Program-made: the position numbers and the translations under genes | NCBI GenBank assembly: GCA_019634055.1 | Contig: JAHQVZ010000364.1 | Span: forward strand, 1 to 45,287 | Direction of reading: 5' to 3' | DNA: 45,287 bases | Source of the DNA: Leptolyngbyaceae cyanobacterium MAG.088 | GTDB lineage: Bacteria > Cyanobacteriota > Cyanobacteriia > Phormidesmidales > Phormidesmidaceae | Notes under the pieces: generated by a model | Databases searched by the model: none | What the model saw: only the letters and a program-made list of their open reading frames with translations | Told to the model about the DNA's origin: nothing | Shown: piece by piece, positions 41,686 to 45,287 of the stretch | Position numbering within the stretch: position 1 is the first letter of the stretch | How the letters are laid out: each line of letters opens with the position of its first letter

Positions 41686-42861
41686 TTAGGATGATGGTGC
41701 TTTGCGGTCGAGTTGGGTTGCCGCTGAGATCGCACCCTTTTCCCTGGCGCGCTGAGCATAGGGCTCTAGTAAGGCTACGTCACAGCCCGTTAAAATACTC
41801 AAGTTTTCGAGACTAATGCCCCGCATCAGCATCTCTACACACCAGGTCTGTCTGGCCTGAATCAGCTTAGGACTCTCGGATGCTAGCTCTAGGCTTTGCC
41901 ACCATAGCTCCCAGCGTTCTTGGATTCCCATGGCTGTGAGTGGTTCACCTGCTTCATTGATGAACATGGCGCTGCTATCGTCTTTGCGGCTTTTGAGCCA
42001 TTTGGTCAAAGGATTGCTGGTGTAAGAACCGTAACGTTTGCCTAAAATCCATTGGTTGACTGGCACCTGGCGGTGGTGGTTGGCGTGCATCACTTGCAAA
42101 ATATGTTGGGATTTATCACAAATTTGGTGGGAGCGTCGCAGGTGAATGATTTCTGTAGGCAATAATCCCGCTCCAAAAAGGACGAGTGCGATCGCATGAT
42201 CTTGTAGCCCCAGACTGCGCGTCTGCTTCATTAACAAATGCACCCAACTGGTGGGCAAATCAATGACTAGGGCAGGCCCAGGTTCGCTCAGAGTCCTTGG
42301 TTCATCAGCTTCAGAAGAACTCAGCAGTTGGGTCACACGGTCTAAAAAATGGTTGCGCTCATCCCACAGAGAGTCGCCACTAGTCGTTTCAAGGACGGTG
42401 TACCCCACCAACACAGCACCGATGATGCTAGCCAGGTCTTCCGCAGCCATAGGAGTGGTGCCTAACATTTGGGACAAATGGTTAGCAATAGCTTGCTGAA
42501 TTTCTCTGAGTTTTAGTTGGAGAGCGGCACGATGCTCTACAGAGTACTGATCTGCTTCACCGATCAGCGATCGCACAAAGTTTGGAAATTGTTCCAACAG
42601 CTGTAGGTGCTCATCCAAATAGAGCCGTAGTGCATCTGGCGAGTATTCTCCATGGAGAGGGGTGTGTGGGCTTAATGCAGGTGACTCTTGCAACATGGCC
42701 AGCAGAAGGCCGTATTTATTCCCAAAATTTCTAAACAAAGTCGCTTCATTCACCTCGGCCATATTCGCAATTTGGCGGGTGGTCGTATGGCTAATACCCT
42801 GAGACAAAAAGAGTTCAAGGGCTGCTTGGGTGAGTCGTTGGCGAGTGGAAGTCAGAGCCAT
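41686..42861 (-). CDS. TetR-type regulator fused to a C-terminal domain resembling a degenerate tyrosine recombinase
   Basis: HTH RQRLTQAALELFLSQGISHTTTRQIANMAEVNEATLFRNFGNKYGLL; C-terminal ALVLFGAGLLPTEIIHLRR ... ARQTWCVEMLMRGISLENLSILTGCDVALLEPYAQRA. Confidence 0.85.
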   Translation of the reverse strand: MALTSTRQRLTQAALELFLSQGISHTTTRQIANMAEVNEATLFRNFGNKYGLLLAMLQESPALSPHTPLHGEYSPDALRLYLDEHLQLLEQFPNFVRSLIGEADQYSVEHRAALQLKLREIQQAIANHLSQMLGTTPMAAEDLASIIGAVLVGYTVLETTSGDSLWDERNHFLDRVTQLLSSSEADEPRTLSEPGPALVIDLPTSWVHLLMKQTRSLGLQDHAIALVLFGAGLLPTEIIHLRRSHQICDKSQHILQVMHANHHRQVPVNQWILGKRYGSYTSNPLTKWLKSRKDDSSAMFINEAGEPLTAMGIQERWELWWQSLELASESPKLIQARQTWCVEMLMRGISLENLSILTGCDVALLEPYAQRAREKGAISAATQLDRKAPSS

Positions 42862-42868
42862 GGATGAC

Positions 42869-42936
42869 TTGCAAGTGACACTTGCAAATTAATAAAAACA
42901 TTGCTAATCTAAGTGTAATGCAAGTGGTACTTGCAA
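42869..42936. promoter_or_regulatory. Two related palindromic operators flanking a TTGCAA-N17-TAATCT promoter
   Basis: TTGCAAGTGACACTTGCAA at 42869-42887 and ATGCAAGTGGTACTTGCAA at 42918-42936; plus-strand -35 at 42882-42887, -10 at 42905-42910. Confidence 0.75.
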
Positions 42937-43016
42937 AATAACTAGTAGAACTCCCATGCATTTCGCTAAGGCCGCTCTCTAGATGTACTCCTATTTGCCG
43001 CATCCGTGAGGATTGT

Positions 43017-43880
43017 ATGACTGCACAATTAACCCGACCTGCTTTACGTTCAAATCCCCAAGTCCAAGTCCAGCGACCGCCTACAGATTGGGTAACCTTG
43101 GGGTTCTTTGCTGTATTCCATGGACTTGCCCTCCTGGCACCCTGGTTTTTCTCTTGGTCGGCTTTGGGGGTAGCAATTTTATTGCACTGGTTATTTGGCG
43201 GTGTGGGCATTTGTTTAGGGTTCCACCGCATGCTCAGTCATCGGAGTTTTCAGGCACCGCGATGGCTAGAATATTCCATCGCCATGCTAGGGACACTTGC
43301 AATTCAGGGTGGTCCGATTTTTTGGGTGAGTGGACACCGTAAGCATCATGCCTTTACGGAAGATGTCCAGGACGATCCCTATTCAGCCAAACGTGGCTTT
43401 TGGTGGAGTCATGTGTTGTGGATTGTATTCCCCCAGCGCGAGAATTTCGATAAGACCCGCTATAGCAAGTATGCCCCTGACCTAGTTCGTCAGCCTTTCT
43501 ATCGCTTTTTGAATAATTATTTTCTGCTATTTCAAGTGCCACTTGCACTATTGCTCTACGCCATCGGCGGCTGGTCCTTTGTGATCTACGGTGTGTTTGT
43601 TCGAGCGGTTTTCCTGTGGCATGCCACATGGTTGGTGAACTCGGCCACCCACACCTGGGGCTATCGCAACTTTGAGGCCAAGGATAATGCTCGTAATCTT
43701 TGGTGGGTGTCCCTATTGACCTATGGCGAAGGCTGGCACAATAACCATCACACCTATCCTCGTTCAGCCCAGACTGGTTGGAAATGGTGGGAAGTTGACG
43801 TCACTTGGTACACCATTCTGCTCTTTGAGCGCTTGGGTTGGGCCAAAAAAGTTAAGCGCATTCCAGCACAACATCGTTAG
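43017..43880 (+). CDS. Acyl-lipid/acyl-CoA fatty acid desaturase (delta-9 type)
   Basis: His boxes HRMLSHRSF, SGHRKHHAFTE, GEGWHNNHHTYPRSA. Confidence 0.95.
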   Translation: MTAQLTRPALRSNPQVQVQRPPTDWVTLGFFAVFHGLALLAPWFFSWSALGVAILLHWLFGGVGICLGFHRMLSHRSFQAPRWLEYSIAMLGTLAIQGGPIFWVSGHRKHHAFTEDVQDDPYSAKRGFWWSHVLWIVFPQRENFDKTRYSKYAPDLVRQPFYRFLNNYFLLFQVPLALLLYAIGGWSFVIYGVFVRAVFLWHATWLVNSATHTWGYRNFEAKDNARNLWWVSLLTYGEGWHNNHHTYPRSAQTGWKWWEVDVTWYTILLFERLGWAKKVKRIPAQHR

Positions 43881-43927
43881 TGTTTGGGCTGTCTATATCG
43901 AGCAGAGTATAAGATCTTGTAATCTTT

Positions 43928-45286
43928 TTAGTCCTGGGCATTGTTCTCAGATATGGGGAGCTGAATGATAAATTCAGTTCCCTTGTTTAATGTAGACTGC
44001 ACACTCAGATACCCGTTGTGTTTTTCTTCGATGATTTGCTTTGAGATCGCCAGTCCTAATCCAGTACCTTTCCCTGCTGGCTTTGTTGTGAACTGCCGCT
44101 CAAAAATGAGCTGACATGTATCTTTGTCTATACCTTGTCCATTATCCCTAATACCAAGTTGCACCTGATGGTCAGTTACGTTGGTTCTGATTGTGATCTT
44201 TTGACGATTTGTTTCTAACTCTTGATAAGAAACGCTATCAGCCATCTCATCAAACATATCAATGGCGTTGGCAAAAATATTCATAAAGACTTGACTGAGC
44301 TGACCGGGTAGACAAGACACTGGCTGCAGGGTGCCATAGTTGCGAACCACCTCAATGGACGGACGGACATCGTTAGCTTTGAGGCGATATTTTAGAATTA
44401 GTAGAGTGTTGTCCAAGATGCTGTGGAGATCAGTGTCTTGTTTGGCCTCATTATCGGTACGAGTAAATAGACGTAGACTGTTGCTGATGTTGCGGATGCG
44501 ATCGCATCCCAGATACATAGACTGAAGTATTTTAGGTATATCTGACATCAGAAACTCAATATCTAGATCTTGTCTGGCTTCTACCATCACCTGTTGGGGT
44601 GGGCGATATGTTTTTTCAAACAGTGCAACATAATCTCTGAGATTTTCAAACGACTCATGAAGTGCATTCACATTGCCACCGACAAAGCTGAGGGGATTAT
44701 TGATTTCATGGGCTATCCCCGCCACCAAATTGCCGAGACTTGACATTTTTTCATGCTGAATCAGCTGTAGTTGAGAGGTATGAAGCTGAGTGAGGGTAGT
44801 CTGTAGCTGAGTATTGGACTCTTCTAGCTCATGATTGGCTATAGAGAGTTTATGCAGTAACTCCTCGCGTTCGATCTCCACTTGACGTCGTTGAGTGATA
44901 TCTACAGCCATGGAAATAACTACTCGAAGCCCATTCGGTGAAGGTCCTAAGGGAGCCGAGCTAAACTGCCATAGACAATGCTTTCCATCCTTTGTTTGAA
45001 TCTTAAATTCCCCTTCTTCCCAACGAGACGTTAGGGTATATTTTTTGGCCATGACTTGTTTGAGAACTCTTGCTGCCTCCTCTCCATAGGCGAGTTGAGC
45101 CCAGGCCTTAGTAGTCGGAATATCCGTGTGGGTATATCCAGTCAGTTCGGTCCAGGTCGAGCTGATTTGCATTACTGTGCCATCTTCTGCGTGCACCATG
45201 ATAGGAAACGGTGCGTTTTTAATGGCACGTTCAAGCTGGGTGCATTCCTGTTGCTCAGCGATCAAGTGCTTGACCCGTTGAACCAA
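43928..45286 (-). CDS. PAS-domain sensor histidine kinase, N-terminus beyond the window
   Basis: PAS (FPIMVHAEDGTVMQISSTWTELTGYT), H-box VAGIAHEINNPLSF, DNGQGI, GKGTGLGLAIS; ORF runs into the window edge. Confidence 0.93.
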   Translation of the reverse strand: MVQRVKHLIAEQQECTQLERAIKNAPFPIMVHAEDGTVMQISSTWTELTGYTHTDIPTTKAWAQLAYGEEAARVLKQVMAKKYTLTSRWEEGEFKIQTKDGKHCLWQFSSAPLGPSPNGLRVVISMAVDITQRRQVEIEREELLHKLSIANHELEESNTQLQTTLTQLHTSQLQLIQHEKMSSLGNLVAGIAHEINNPLSFVGGNVNALHESFENLRDYVALFEKTYRPPQQVMVEARQDLDIEFLMSDIPKILQSMYLGCDRIRNISNSLRLFTRTDNEAKQDTDLHSILDNTLLILKYRLKANDVRPSIEVVRNYGTLQPVSCLPGQLSQVFMNIFANAIDMFDEMADSVSYQELETNRQKITIRTNVTDHQVQLGIRDNGQGIDKDTCQLIFERQFTTKPAGKGTGLGLAISKQIIEEKHNGYLSVQSTLNKGTEFIIQLPISENNAQD

Positions 45287-45287
45287 C

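Noticed and set aside
41686-42861. The integrase-like domain as evidence of a mobile element
   Set aside because: Key catalytic residues look replaced, the domain is fused to TetR, and there are no attachment-site repeats, excision genes or transposase remnants nearby.
1-45287. CRISPR array, prophage or transposon
   Set aside because: No regularly spaced direct repeats, phage structural genes, transposases or terminal inverted repeats were seen on reading through.

Overview
This is a 45.3 kb cyanobacterial chromosomal window. The host call rests on at least 19 perfect HIP1 octamers (GCGATCGC) and many cyanobacteria-typical families. Most of it is housekeeping: dnaB, era, yjbQ, a pentapeptide-repeat protein, a glycosyltransferase-like protein, ftsH, gltX, a DUF1614-like membrane protein, a DUF6918-like protein, an FAD oxidoreductase with ridA, a Fur-family regulator, dnaN and dnaA, an HtrA/Deg protease, def, a DEAD-box helicase, an ABA4-like protein, mutS, an EF-hand protein, an alpha/beta hydrolase, a periplasmic-binding-type protein, an FKBP, tRNA-Asp(GTC), a TM0106-like nuclease, a geranylgeranyl-reductase-family protein, a TetR-type regulator, a fatty acid desaturase and a PAS histidine kinase cut by the window end. 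Three observations stand out. (1) The dnaA-dnaN spacer looks like a chromosomal origin: seven TTTTCCACA-type DnaA boxes, two of them abutting, next to a GC cluster, a TAGTAGTAGTAG DnaA-trio-like tract and an AT-rich segment. (2) The TetR-type regulator carries a C-terminal domain resembling a catalytically degenerate tyrosine recombinase, and two matching palindromes flank a good promoter in the divergent spacer to the desaturase. (3) A compact four-gene block of uncharacterised envelope-type proteins includes one with a lysozyme-like segment. I also report an unannotated 24-aa membrane peptide ORF, two copies of a short palindrome at convergent gene ends, and several hairpins. No CRISPR array, transposase or prophage was seen.
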